A stretch of 51,442 nt of DNA from Planctomycetota bacterium (GTDB taxonomy: Bacteria > Planctomycetota > J058): positions 1-51,442 of the forward strand of contig JAHBXY010000054.1 of the NCBI GenBank assembly GCA_019636275.1. The letters are read 5' to 3'. The notes beneath the pieces are model-generated. The model was not told where the DNA came from. It worked only from the letters and a program-made list of their open reading frames with translations, and ran no database searches. Shown in pieces: positions 28,238 to 36,693 of the stretch. The translations under genes and the position numbers were made by a program. Numbering within the stretch: the stretch's first letter is position 1; each line of letters opens with the position of its first letter.

Positions 28238-28786
28238 ATGACCCGCGTCGCGACCGCCGCCGTCGTCCTCGTCCTCGCCGCGTCCGCCGCCGGTTGCCGG
28301 GCGAGCGCGCGGATCGTCTCTGCGGACGCGCCGGAGGCGGGGCGGCCGGTCCTGGCCGTGCGCAGCCAGGTCGTGCGTCTGTCGAAGCGGGCCGGCGAGT
28401 GCCGCGTCGTGGCCGAGTACGCCGGGCATCGCGGCGAGGCGAACGTCGACATGACCCCGGGCGTGGCGCGCGAGGAGGTCACGACGGTGATCCGCGCGTG
28501 GACGCCCGCCGTGGGCGTGCCGGCGGACGTCCTGCGGGTGACCTTCTACCTGCGCGACAAGCCGCTCTCGCGCTCGCAGTTCCCGCCCCCGTTCGACGCC
28601 CGCCTCCTGGCCCTGCCCGGGGCCCAGCCGACCGGCCCGCCGCCCGCCCAGGCCCCGTCGGCCACGCGCGACCTCCTGCGCGAGGCGCCGCCGCCCAACC
28701 CGCTGGCGCGCGCGCCGGCGCCCTGCCCCGTGTGCCAGGAGCCGCGCGGCGACGCCAGCCCCTGCCCGCACTGCGGCATGGATTGA
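28238..28786 (+). CDS. Lipoprotein with C-terminal zinc-ribbon-like motif
   Basis: This 182-residue protein starts at ATG 28238 with a GGAGGG site. The N-terminus MTRVATAAVVLVLAASAAGC is a lipoprotein signal with the lipid-anchored Cys near residue 20. The central part is beta-rich and the following segment is Pro-rich. The last 20 residues contain two Cys pairs, CPVCQEP and CPHCGMD, resembling a zinc ribbon, an unusual ending for an exported lipoprotein. Function is unknown. The TGA stop is followed by TCGACGGCT, similar to the opening of the dispersed repeat. Confidence 0.65.
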   Translation: MTRVATAAVVLVLAASAAGCRASARIVSADAPEAGRPVLAVRSQVVRLSKRAGECRVVAEYAGHRGEANVDMTPGVAREEVTTVIRAWTPAVGVPADVLRVTFYLRDKPLSRSQFPPPFDARLLALPGAQPTGPPPAQAPSATRDLLREAPPPNPLARAPAPCPVCQEPRGDASPCPHCGMD

Positions 28787-28855
28787 TCGACGGCTACCTT
28801 CAACGCGCGCAGACGCATGATCGACACGCTCGAACCCGAGTGGAATGGAACCACA

Positions 28856-29098
28856 AGCGAGGCGAGGGCGCGGAGGCCGAGGCGAGGGGGGAGCGCGCGC
28901 GGGTCGTATCGATCGCCGGATCCTCGGTGGGCCGCCGGCGCAAGCGGGAGGCCCGCGGCTGCGGACGACCGTGAGCGATAGGGGCCGCCTGGACTGCGGC
29001 GCCGCAGCCGCGGGACGGAGCTTGCGGAGGCGGGCCACACCGACGACCCGCGCGCGCCCCCCCTCGCCCGGCATCCGCGGCCGCAGCCGTCGATCACA
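28856..29098 (-). repeat. Dispersed repeat, long copy R4
   Basis: On the minus strand it begins TGTGATCGACGGCTGCGG at about 29098 and runs through GGCGAGGGGGG arms and the same middle module as R2b (CCCGCCTCCGCAAGCTCCG, CCGCAGCCGCGGGCCTCCC, GATCCGGCGATCGATACG). It closes near CCTCGCCTCGCTTGTGG. The two long copies differ by only scattered bases. It fills most of the interval between the lipoprotein and metallophosphoesterase genes. Confidence 0.78.
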
Positions 29099-29165
29099 TG
29101 ATGCGAGCGGCCGGGTATCCTGGAGGCACGCACGTTCGTTCGCCGAGGGGGGTCGAGAGGCTGGC

Positions 29166-30017
29166 ATGATCCAGGCCAGCGGCCACGGCGGCGCCGTCGA
29201 GCACGCGGACCGCTCGGCGAAGGCCGAGCGGGCCGGCGCGACGAGCCTGGTCCGGGTCGCCGCCGTGGGCGACCTCCACTACACGCGCACGTCGCAGGGG
29301 CTCCTCGAGCGGGCCCTCGGCGGGGACGTCCTCTCGCGCGCCGACGTGCTCGTGCTCTGCGGCGACCTGACCGACTACGGCCTGCCCGAGGAGGCGCGCG
29401 CGCTGGCGAAGGACCTCTCGGGGGTCAAGCTGCCGATCATCGCCGTGCTCGGCAACCACGACCACGAGTCGGGGCAGGCCGAGGCGGTCGTCGAGATCCT
29501 GCGCGACACGGGCGGCGTGACCGTGCTCGACGGCGAGAGCTGCGAGGTGCGCGGCGTCGGCTTCGCGGGGGCCAAGGGCTTCGGCGGCGGCTTCGGCCGG
29601 CGCGTCCTCGAGCCCTGGGGCGAGCCGGCGATCAAGCGCTTCGTGCAGGACGCGCTCGACGAGGCCCTCAAGCTCGAGCGGGCCCTGTCGCGCCTGCGCA
29701 CGCGCTCGCGCGTGGCGGTCCTGCACTACGCGCCGATCAAGGGCACGGTGGAGGGCGAGTCGCTCGAGATCTACCCCTTCCTCGGCTCGAGCCGCCTGGA
29801 GGAGCCGATCAACCGCTTCCGCGCGAGCCTCGTCTTCCACGGCCACTGCCACCACGGCACGCCCGAGGGGCGGACCACGGCCGGGATCCCCGTCTACAAC
29901 GTGGCCCTCCCGGTCCTGCGGCGCACGCTCTCGGACGGCGCGCCGCCCGTGCGCCTGGTCGAGCTGCCGGCGGACGAGGCCGACCCTCGCGGCCAGGGCG
30001 GCCCCGCCCGGGCCTGA
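29166..30017 (+). CDS. Calcineurin-like metallophosphoesterase
   Basis: This 283-residue enzyme starts at ATG 29166. The five blocks of the binuclear metal site are present: VGDLHY, LCGDLTDYG, LGNHDHE, VLHYAP, and FHGHCHHG. This is the standard GDxH/GDxxD/GNHD/H/GHxH arrangement that binds two divalent metals and hydrolyses phosphoester bonds. The substrate cannot be predicted. About 30 N-terminal residues are probably disordered. It lies upstream of the KAS III cluster but 165 bases away, so operon membership is uncertain. Confidence 0.9.
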   Translation: MIQASGHGGAVEHADRSAKAERAGATSLVRVAAVGDLHYTRTSQGLLERALGGDVLSRADVLVLCGDLTDYGLPEEARALAKDLSGVKLPIIAVLGNHDHESGQAEAVVEILRDTGGVTVLDGESCEVRGVGFAGAKGFGGGFGRRVLEPWGEPAIKRFVQDALDEALKLERALSRLRTRSRVAVLHYAPIKGTVEGESLEIYPFLGSSRLEEPINRFRASLVFHGHCHHGTPEGRTTAGIPVYNVALPVLRRTLSDGAPPVRLVELPADEADPRGQGGPARA

Positions 30018-30182
30018 ACCTCCCCCGTGACCCGATCCGCGTGGATCGAGCTCCCCTGAAAGGAGTCCGAGGAGAGTTCGCGGGCCGCACGCGCGGCCGC
30101 CGCACACAACCCCATGCCCGGCCGGCCTCTCCCCGGTCCGGCACGCCCCCTGCGAGGGTCGCCGAGCGAAGAGGGGTGCCTG

Positions 30183-31256
30183 GTGCTGGCAGGGTCGACG
30201 ACGGCGGTCAGGTCGGAGCGGGAGGTCGGGCGGGACGGCCGCTCGTGGCGCGGCGTCTCGCGCATCCGCGGGCTGGCGTACCACCTGCCCGCGCGGCAGG
30301 TGCAGTCCCGGTTCATCGAGGAGACCTTCTCGCTCGAGGAGCAGTTCGGGGTGCGGCCGGGGACGCTCCAGCGCACGACCGGCGTGCGCACGCGCCACCT
30401 CGCCGACGCCGACGCCGTGCCGAGCGACCTGGCGCACGCCGCCGCCGTCGAGGCCCTGGCGCGCGCGAACGTCGACCCCGCCGACGTCGACGTGATCGTC
30501 TACGCCGCCGTCTACCGGGACTTCGCCGAGCCGGCCACGGCGCACGTGATCCAGTCGCGCCTGGGCGCGGACAACGCCTTCGTGTTCGACGTGTCGAACG
30601 CCTGCCTGTCGATGGTCAACGGGATCCTGCTCGTCGACTCGCTCATCGCCGCCGGCCGCTGCCGCGTCGGCCTGGTGTGCGGCGGCGAGCTCGCCAGCGA
30701 GGTCCTGCGCGCCACCTACGACGCCTTGCGCGGGACGACGCGGGCCGGCCTGGCCTCGCTCTACCCGGCGCTCACCTGCGGCGACGCCGGCGCGGCGGTC
30801 GTCCTCGAGGCGAAGAGCCCCGACGAGCCGCGGCGCGGCTTCGTGGCCTTCGAGTTCCTCTCGCACGGGCGCCACGCCGACCTGTGCGTGCTCCCGCGCC
30901 TCTCGGGCGAGCCCATGCTCACCGACGGCCCGGCGCTGCTCGAGGTCGGCGCGCGGCTGGCCGGCCAGGCCCTCGAGCGGCTGCTCGAGCGCAGCGGCTG
31001 GACGCGCGACTCGGTCGACCTGGTGATCCCGCACCAGATCTCGGTCCCCGCCACGCAGAAGATCTTCGGGGACCTGGGCCTGCCGCTCGAGAAGTGCCAC
31101 CTCGTGATCGACCGCTTCGGCAACACGGCCGCCACGACGGTCCCGCTGGCCCTCGCGCACGCGGTCGAGACGGGCCGCCTGCGCCCCGGCATGCGCGTCG
31201 TGCTCGCCGGCCTCGGCTCGGGCGTGTCGGTCGGCTTCGCGAGCCTCGTCTGGTGA
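30183..31256 (+). CDS. 3-oxoacyl-ACP synthase III-like (FabH/OleA-type) thiolase-fold enzyme
   Basis: This 357-residue enzyme starts at GTG 30183 with GAGGGG 7 bases upstream; ATG 30114 in frame is an alternative. The core begins SRIRGLAYHLP. The catalytic triad appears as Cys in FDVSNACLSMVNG (around 141), His in VIPHQISVP (around 284), and Asn in RFGNTAATTVP (around 314). KAS III enzymes condense an acyl-CoA with a malonyl unit; OleA-type relatives condense two acyl-CoAs. Its stop overlaps the start of the GH3 gene, so the two are co-translated and probably act in one lipid-derived pathway. Confidence 0.88.
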   Translation: MLAGSTTAVRSEREVGRDGRSWRGVSRIRGLAYHLPARQVQSRFIEETFSLEEQFGVRPGTLQRTTGVRTRHLADADAVPSDLAHAAAVEALARANVDPADVDVIVYAAVYRDFAEPATAHVIQSRLGADNAFVFDVSNACLSMVNGILLVDSLIAAGRCRVGLVCGGELASEVLRATYDALRGTTRAGLASLYPALTCGDAGAAVVLEAKSPDEPRRGFVAFEFLSHGRHADLCVLPRLSGEPMLTDGPALLEVGARLAGQALERLLERSGWTRDSVDLVIPHQISVPATQKIFGDLGLPLEKCHLVIDRFGNTAATTVPLALAHAVETGRLRPGMRVVLAGLGSGVSVGFASLVW

Positions 31257-32704
31257 GCGCCCTCACCTCGCTCGTCCTGTGGCGGCAGCGGCGCCGCCTG
31301 GAGCGCCTGCGCCGCCGGCCGGCGACGCTCCAGGCCGACGTCCTGCGCCGCCTGCTCGCTCGCCACGCGGACACGCCGCTCGGGCGGGCGTTCGGCCTCA
31401 GGGACGTGCGCGGCCCCGACGACTTCGCCGCCCGCGTCCCCCTGCGCGGGCTCGACGAGCACCGGCCGCACCTCGCGCGGCCGCTCTACTGGTCGCTGAC
31501 CACCGGGACGACGAGCGCGCAGAAGGAGGTGCCGGTCACGCGCGAGCTGCTGCGCGCCAACGCGGGCGCCGTGCAGCTCCTCCTCGCGAGCGCGCTGCTC
31601 GAGCAGGGCAGCCTGCGCCCGCTCCTGGGCAAGCTCCTGTTCCTGGGCGCCTGCACGCCGCTGCGCCCCGGGCCCGACGGCGTCCTGCGCGGCGCCGCGA
31701 CGACGATCGGCCTGCGCGAGCGCCCGCGCTTCTGGCGCCGCCGCCTCCTCCCGGGCGACGCGCTCGACGAGCTGCCCACGTGGACGGAGAAGCTCGACCG
31801 CCTCCTCGACCTGGCGCGCGGGCAGGACGTGCGCACGGTCATCGGCATGCCCCCCTGGCTCCTGTCGCTGGCCGACCACGCGGCGCGGCGCCTCGGCGTC
31901 GAGCGCCTGCGCGACCTGTGGCCGGACGTCGGCCTCGTCATCACCGGCGGGACCTTCGTCGAGCCCTACCGCGCCGGGCTCGACGCGACCTTCGGACCGG
32001 TCACCTCGCGGGCCATGTACAGCGCCAGCGAGGGCTTCTTCGGCATCCAGGACGGCCCCGCGCCCGGCTACCTGCCGCTGTCGGACGCGATCTACCTGGA
32101 GTTCGTCCCGCCCGACGAGCTGACCTTGCCTCGGCCGACGCGCCTGCGCCTCGACCAGGTCGAGGTGGGCGTCGACTACGCCCTCGTGCTCACCTCGTGG
32201 GCCGGCCTCTTCGCCTACCCGGTCGGCGACACGGTGCGCTTCACGTCGGTCGCGCCGCCGCGGATGGTCGTCACCGGGCGCGTCCACCGCTGGGCCAACG
32301 TCGCTGGCGAGAAGGTGAGCATCTCGCAGGTCGAGGCGGCCGCCGTGGCCGCCGGCGCGCGCCTGGGCCTCGCCCTGGGCGAGGTGGCCCTGGCCACGCC
32401 GCCGCCGTCGGGCGGCGGCCGCGCCCGCCACGTGTGGCTGGTCGAGGCCGCCCGCGGCGACGAAGCGACCCTCGCCCGGGCCCTCGACGAGGCGCTCCAG
32501 GCGCTCAGCCCCACCTACCGGACGCGCCGCGACGGCCTGGCGCTCGAGGCGCCGGCGGTCCGCCGCCTCGCCCCCGGCAGCTTCCACGCCTGGCTGACCC
32601 GCGAGGGGCGGGTCGGCGCGCACCACAAGGTCCCCCGCATCCTGGACGCGCTCCCGGCGGACCTCGTCTCCATCACCCCCGAGCGAGCGCTCGTCCCCGC
32701 GTGA
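31253..32704 (+). CDS. GH3 auxin-responsive promoter family protein (acyl-adenylating)
   Basis: This 483-residue protein starts at GTG 31253 and overlaps the KAS III stop. Diagnostic segments are LTTGTTSAQKEVPVT (the Thr/Ser/Gly-rich ATP loop), MYSASEGFFGIQ, YALVLTSWAGLFAYPVGDTV, and VAGEKVSISQVEAA. Plant GH3 enzymes adenylate a carboxylic acid and couple it to an amino acid; bacterial members presumably do the same with unknown acids. The C-terminal part (about 370-483) is the mobile domain. It is followed 8 bases later by the diiron enzyme gene. In context it may activate the product of the KAS III enzyme. Confidence 0.88.
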   Translation: MSALTSLVLWRQRRRLERLRRRPATLQADVLRRLLARHADTPLGRAFGLRDVRGPDDFAARVPLRGLDEHRPHLARPLYWSLTTGTTSAQKEVPVTRELLRANAGAVQLLLASALLEQGSLRPLLGKLLFLGACTPLRPGPDGVLRGAATTIGLRERPRFWRRRLLPGDALDELPTWTEKLDRLLDLARGQDVRTVIGMPPWLLSLADHAARRLGVERLRDLWPDVGLVITGGTFVEPYRAGLDATFGPVTSRAMYSASEGFFGIQDGPAPGYLPLSDAIYLEFVPPDELTLPRPTRLRLDQVEVGVDYALVLTSWAGLFAYPVGDTVRFTSVAPPRMVVTGRVHRWANVAGEKVSISQVEAAAVAAGARLGLALGEVALATPPPSGGGRARHVWLVEAARGDEATLARALDEALQALSPTYRTRRDGLALEAPAVRRLAPGSFHAWLTREGRVGAHHKVPRILDALPADLVSITPERALVPA

Positions 32705-32712
32705 GGTCCACC

Positions 32713-33393
32713 ATGAGCTTCGTCGACGAGCTGCGCGAGGCGCTCCTGCCCGCCCGCATGCGCCTGTTCTCCTCGCGCCTGTTCCAGGCGCTCGTGTCCG
32801 ACGAGAAGGCCCCGCTCGACCTGTGGCGGGTCTACCTGTGGGAGTCGTACCACTACGTCAAGCACAACGGGATCAACCAGGCGCTGGCCGTCCTGCGCAC
32901 CGACCCGACCGAGAAGCGGCTCATGATCCGCTACCTCAAGCACGCCCTCGAGGAGATCGACCACGACGAGATGTGCCTGCGCGACCTCGAGAAGCTGGGC
33001 GTGCCGCGCCAGGAGGTGTTCGCCTCGCGGCCGCTGCCCGAGACGGCCGCGTTCAGCAGCTTCCTCTACGACTTCGTCATGCGCGACAACCCGATCGGCC
33101 GCCTCGGCTACTCGTTCTGGGCCGAGGGCTTCAACGAGGAGTCGGGCTACATCGTCGACCGCCTGCGCTACCACTTCGGGCTGCCCGACGACCACATGCA
33201 GTTCGTGGTCGCCCACGCGCACCTCGACGCGCGCCACGGCAAGGAGTGCGCCGAGACGATCGAGCGCTTCGCCACGACCCAGGCCGACCGCGACGCGATC
33301 CTCTACTTCGGCGTGGCTACGTGCCACCAGTTCTATTACGTGCTCGAGGCCATGTACGAGCGGAGTCTGCGCGAGCGAGCAGCGCGGGCGTGA
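32713..33393 (+). CDS. Heme-oxygenase-like diiron enzyme (iron-containing redox family)
   Basis: This 226-residue all-helical protein starts at ATG 32713. Conserved acidic and His residues are spread as in heme-oxygenase-like diiron oxidases (HDOs): LWESYHYVKHN, EEIDHDEMCL, WAEGFNEESGY, and AHAHLDARHGKE. These could supply Glu, His and Asp ligands for two irons. Known members, such as the fatty-acid decarboxylase UndA and N-oxygenases, act in small-molecule biosynthesis. Its position after KAS III and GH3 suggests oxidation of a lipid-derived intermediate. Its 3' end overlaps the convergent MMPL gene by 77 bases. Confidence 0.82.
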   Translation: MSFVDELREALLPARMRLFSSRLFQALVSDEKAPLDLWRVYLWESYHYVKHNGINQALAVLRTDPTEKRLMIRYLKHALEEIDHDEMCLRDLEKLGVPRQEVFASRPLPETAAFSSFLYDFVMRDNPIGRLGYSFWAEGFNEESGYIVDRLRYHFGLPDDHMQFVVAHAHLDARHGKECAETIERFATTQADRDAILYFGVATCHQFYYVLEAMYERSLRERAARA

Positions 33394-35572
33394 CCAGGAG
33401 CTCGCAGGCCCAGGCGGCGGCGACCGCCAGGGCCGCGATCAGCCCGAAGCGCGGCAGGTGCGCCGTGCTGCTGGCGCAGAAGACGAGGAAGCCCGCGACC
33501 AGCGCCCCGGTCATCACGGCGACCGGGCGCGCCAGCTCGGCGGCCGCGCGCTCGGCGGCCGCCGGGGGCGCGAGGCCGTCCAGTCGCGCGCGCTCGTAGC
33601 CGAGGAAGAAGTGGACCGTGTCGTCGTCGCTGATCCCCAGGGCGACGCAGGCCACGAGCACGTTGATGATGTCGAGCGCCACGCCGGCGAAGCCCATGGC
33701 GCCGAGCGTGATCAGCACCGGGAGCAGGTTCGGCACGAGCGCCAGGAGGCCCAGGCGCACGGAGCGCAGGAGCGCCGTCAGGAGCAGGCCGATCGAGGCG
33801 GCCGCCAGGAGCAGGGCCTCGACCTGGCTGCTCGTGAGCCGGTCGGCGAGCGCCGAGAAGAGCTTCATGACGCCCGTCGTGCGCACGTCGAGGCCCTCGG
33901 CGCGGGCGGCGGCCTCGACGCGGCCGAGGAGCGCCAGGTACTCGGACGACGGCCGCGAGCGCACGCGCACGTGCACGCGGCCGCGGCGGCGCTCGCGGTC
34001 GAGGACCTCGCCCACGTCGTCGTCGTCGAGGAGCAGCAGCTCCTGCGCGACGGCCTCGCGCGTGGCGGGGAGGGTCAGCGTGGTGACGGCGGCCGCCTCG
34101 CCCTCGGCCGCGAAGGCGGCGTGGACCTCGCCCACGAGGTCGGGCGGGCCGTAGACGGGGCCCACGATCCCCGAGGGGTCGCGGCGCACGGCGTCCTCGA
34201 AGGCCGCGATCCGGGCCAGGAGGGCCGGGTCCTCGAGGGCGCCCGGCGCGCCGCCGTCGACGACGACCTCGAGCGCGAACGCCCCGCCCAGGCGCTCGTC
34301 GACGAAGGCGAAGTCCTGGCGCAACGACGACGACGGGCGGAAGGCGTCGAGCCAGAACGTGTCCACGCGCAGGCGCGAGACGCCGACGACCGCCACGCCC
34401 GCGACGAGCGCCGCCCCGCCGAGGACCCAGGGCGCCCGCGAGACCGACCAGCGGGCCACGGCGGCCAGGCGCGACGGACCGGCCGCCTGCGGCGGCCGCG
34501 GCGCGCCGGCCAGCGGCGCCAGCAGCAGGGCCAGGGCGAAGCACACGAGGACGCCGAAGGCGGCGAACAGGCCCAGCGTGCGGATCGGCTGCACGTCCGA
34601 GGTGACGAACGCGCCGAAGCCCGCGGCCGTCGTGAGGGCCGTGAACAGGCAGGCGCGGCCGTGCGCCGCGTAGGCCTCGCCCGGCGGCCCGTCGAGGACG
34701 CCGTCGACGAGGTGCACGGCGTCGGCCACGCCGACCGTCACCAGGAGCGAGGGCAGGATGACGCTGTACATGCTGATCGGCTGGCCGGTGAGGCCCACGG
34801 CGCCGAGCGTGACGAGCGTGGCGAGGACCGAGACGAGGAGCGGCACGGCGGCGGCGCGGGCGCGGCGGAGCGCCAGGAGCAGGAACAGGCCGCTGACCAG
34901 GCAGGAGAGGCCGAAGAGCGCGCCGCCCTCGGCGGCGGTGCGCGCGTCGAAGTCGGCCTCGAACACGGGCGCGCCGGCCAGGCGCGGGCGCAGGGCGGCG
35001 AACCGCGGCGCGGCCAGGAGGTCGCGCAGGCGGGCGGCCAGGACGAGCTTGCCCTGGTCGTCGGTGTCGGGGACGTCGGTGTCGACGACGATCGCCGCGA
35101 CGGCGCCGGCCGGGTCGACGTAGGTGCCCACGTAGCGCGGGTGGCGCAAGGCGACGTCGCGCGCGCCGGGGGGCGGCGGCAGGGCGGGCAGGAACGGCCG
35201 TACGTCGACGGCGGCGCCCGACGCCTCGACGAGGCGGGCGCTCCGGAGCGACCGCGCGCGGCGGACGTGCGGGAGCCGGACGATCGCCGCCTCGAGGTCG
35301 CCCACGGCGGCGAGGACGTCGGGGTCGAAGGCGTCGCCGCCGGGGGGCTCGAGGGCGACCACGGCGAACTCGTCGTTGCCGAAGACGCGCTTGAGCGCGC
35401 GGTAGTCGGCCACGAGCGGGTCGTCTCGCGCGAAGACGCCCTCGTTGCTGTTGTCGACCTCGAGCCGCATCGCCCCGGCCGCGCCGCAGGCGGCCAGGGC
35501 GAGGGCCACCGCGAGCGCCGCCCCGGGCCGACGGGCGACGGCCTCGCCTGCGCGGGCGAACAGCCGGTCCAC
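33317..35572 (-). CDS. MMPL/RND-family transporter
   Basis: This 751-residue membrane protein starts at GTG 35572. The first helix (about 15-34) is followed by a large extracytoplasmic domain, then a block of about five helices (about 215-350, with FGLSCLVSGLFLLLAL and LPSLLVTVGVADAVHLVDGV). This pattern repeats as a second half (about 370-750, with LGISDDDTVHFFLGYERA). The paired GxxDxxxH segments in helix 4 are typical proton-relay positions. The family exports lipids, hopanoids and hydrophobic compounds. It sits 3 bases after the asparaginase-like gene and converges on the KAS III cluster, so it could export that cluster's product, but this is inference. Confidence 0.88.
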   Translation of the reverse strand: MDRLFARAGEAVARRPGAALAVALALAACGAAGAMRLEVDNSNEGVFARDDPLVADYRALKRVFGNDEFAVVALEPPGGDAFDPDVLAAVGDLEAAIVRLPHVRRARSLRSARLVEASGAAVDVRPFLPALPPPPGARDVALRHPRYVGTYVDPAGAVAAIVVDTDVPDTDDQGKLVLAARLRDLLAAPRFAALRPRLAGAPVFEADFDARTAAEGGALFGLSCLVSGLFLLLALRRARAAAVPLLVSVLATLVTLGAVGLTGQPISMYSVILPSLLVTVGVADAVHLVDGVLDGPPGEAYAAHGRACLFTALTTAAGFGAFVTSDVQPIRTLGLFAAFGVLVCFALALLLAPLAGAPRPPQAAGPSRLAAVARWSVSRAPWVLGGAALVAGVAVVGVSRLRVDTFWLDAFRPSSSLRQDFAFVDERLGGAFALEVVVDGGAPGALEDPALLARIAAFEDAVRRDPSGIVGPVYGPPDLVGEVHAAFAAEGEAAAVTTLTLPATREAVAQELLLLDDDDVGEVLDRERRRGRVHVRVRSRPSSEYLALLGRVEAAARAEGLDVRTTGVMKLFSALADRLTSSQVEALLLAAASIGLLLTALLRSVRLGLLALVPNLLPVLITLGAMGFAGVALDIINVLVACVALGISDDDTVHFFLGYERARLDGLAPPAAAERAAAELARPVAVMTGALVAGFLVFCASSTAHLPRFGLIAALAVAAAWACELLVTPALLARADSARTWPRARNRTGGT

Positions 35573-35575
35573 GCG

Positions 35576-36094
35576 TCAGGCCCGGCGCACGAACGTGCCC
35601 CGCTGCGGGTCCTTCTCGACGCCCGGGAACTGCAGCACCTTGTTGTGCATGGCCACGTAGACGCCCGGCCCGAGGAGCTGCACGGCCAGGAGCGCCTCGG
35701 TCAGGTTCTGCGAGGCGTCGGTGTTGCGCATGACGTAGGGGCGCATGGCGCCCGTGAGCACCACCGGCACGCGCGGCGTCCCCAGGTGCTCGACGATCGC
35801 GTCGCCCGTGCGGGCCAGCCGGTCGGTGCCGTGGACCACGACCACGCCGTCGTGCGCCGCCGAGAACAGCTCGACCGTCTCGGCGATCAGGGCGTGGTCG
35901 GCCTCGCTCATGTCGAGGCTGTCCTTGTTCATCAGCGGGACGCGCGTGAGCGCGACGCCCTCGAGGAGCAAGGTGCCCAGGAGCAGGTCGAGGACCGAGA
36001 CCTCGTTGGTGAGGACGCCGCGGAGCGCGTCGTAGGTCTTCTCGATCGTCCCGCCGGTCGAGATGAGCGCGATCCGCCTGGGCGCAGGGTTCAT
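35576..36094 (-). CDS. Asparaginase-like protein, N-terminal domain only
   Basis: This 172-residue protein starts at ATG 36094. It has the asparaginase motif around the nucleophile Thr (ISTGGTIEKTYD), then VVVHGTDRLARTG (the second Thr and Asp) and VLTGAMRPYVMRN. Usual type I/II asparaginases are about 330 residues with a C-terminal domain completing the active-site dimer. Here the protein ends after the first domain, so either short stand-alone members act as a different dimer or this one is not an asparaginase. It is directly upstream of the MMPL gene and probably co-transcribed. Confidence 0.78.
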   Translation of the reverse strand: MNPAPRRIALISTGGTIEKTYDALRGVLTNEVSVLDLLLGTLLLEGVALTRVPLMNKDSLDMSEADHALIAETVELFSAAHDGVVVVHGTDRLARTGDAIVEHLGTPRVPVVLTGAMRPYVMRNTDASQNLTEALLAVQLLGPGVYVAMHNKVLQFPGVEKDPQRGTFVRRA

Positions 36095-36170
36095 CGTCCC
36101 TGGAGTCTGCGGCGGGCGGGCGGGCGGCGCAACGGGGCCCGTGCGGGCAGGAGGAGAGGTTCACCACAGA

Positions 36171-36194
36171 GGAGCAGAGGGAGCAGAGGGCGGG
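36171..36194 (+). repeat. GAGCAGAGG-type dispersed repeat, copy 2
   Basis: The 24 bases beginning GGAGCAGAGGGAGCAG are identical to the reverse complement of 3642-3665. They are preceded here by GGTTCACCACAGA, the usual 5' part of this short repeat type. Confidence 0.75.
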
Positions 36195-36226
36195 CTCCTG
36201 GTTGGCCGCGTCATGACGAGGAGTGC

Positions 36227-36577
36227 CCCGTGCCCGTGCCCGCTCTCCAGGTGCGCCTCGTTCTCGGCATCTTCGGCGTCGAGGAGGAGGGGGACGAGGG
36301 CAGCTGCACGGGAGTCGATCGAGAGGTCATGCGGGAGGCCGTTTCCCGAGGTCGCCTCGCCAGACCGCCAGAGCGCCGACCGCCATCCGAAGAGCGGCTA
36401 CGGGCACCGGAGGCCGGCATGAACGTTGGTGGCGACATCGTCCGCGCCAGGCTCACGAGAGCGACTCGTGCGGGCACAGGCTCGGGCACGGGCACCCGAG
36501 AGGCTCTACCGGGCCAACACAACGGCCTCATGGGCCCGGCCACGGTGCAGCGCTCCGTCCCCGGGCACGGGCACGGG
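36227..36577. repeat. Segment bounded by 16-bp inverted repeats
   Basis: CCCGTGCCCGTGCCCG at 36227-36242 is the exact reverse complement of 36562-36577. The 350-base interval could be a degenerate insertion or a structured RNA. A second GGGCACGGGCACC motif lies at about 36484-36496. Confidence 0.5.
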
Positions 36578-36621
36578 CCCGCCAGAAGCCGGCTGCCGTC
36601 CGTGCGGAGCCCTGGAACGCG

Positions 36622-36652
36622 CTGCGGCGGGCCCCCGGAGGACCCGCCGCAG
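36622..36652 (-). terminator. Putative hairpin terminator of the EF-hand gene
   Basis: CTGCGGCGGG and CCCGCCGCAG form a perfect 10-bp stem around an 11-base loop, 42 bases past the stop of the EF-hand gene. There is no following T run, so its action as an intrinsic terminator is uncertain. Confidence 0.45.
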
Positions 36653-36693
36653 ACCGCCTATCGCGTGAGCCGCGCCCCGGCCGGGCGCCGACC

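Larger units (their letters stand above)
36095..36693. other. Long intergenic region with repeats and a hairpin
   Basis: About 600 bases without a convincing gene between the asparaginase-like and EF-hand genes. It holds copy 2 of the GAGCAGAGG repeat (36171-36194), an inverted pair of CCCGTGCCCGTGCCCG (36227-36242 and 36562-36577), a short palindrome around 36481-36500, and a hairpin at 36622-36652. Possible short reading frames here have no recognisable domain and look like composition artefacts. Confidence 0.65.

Noticed and set aside
36063..36422. A 119-residue ORF in the long intergenic region
   Set aside because: It is made by the GAGCAGAGG repeat and composition bias, and has no domain or ribosome-binding site.
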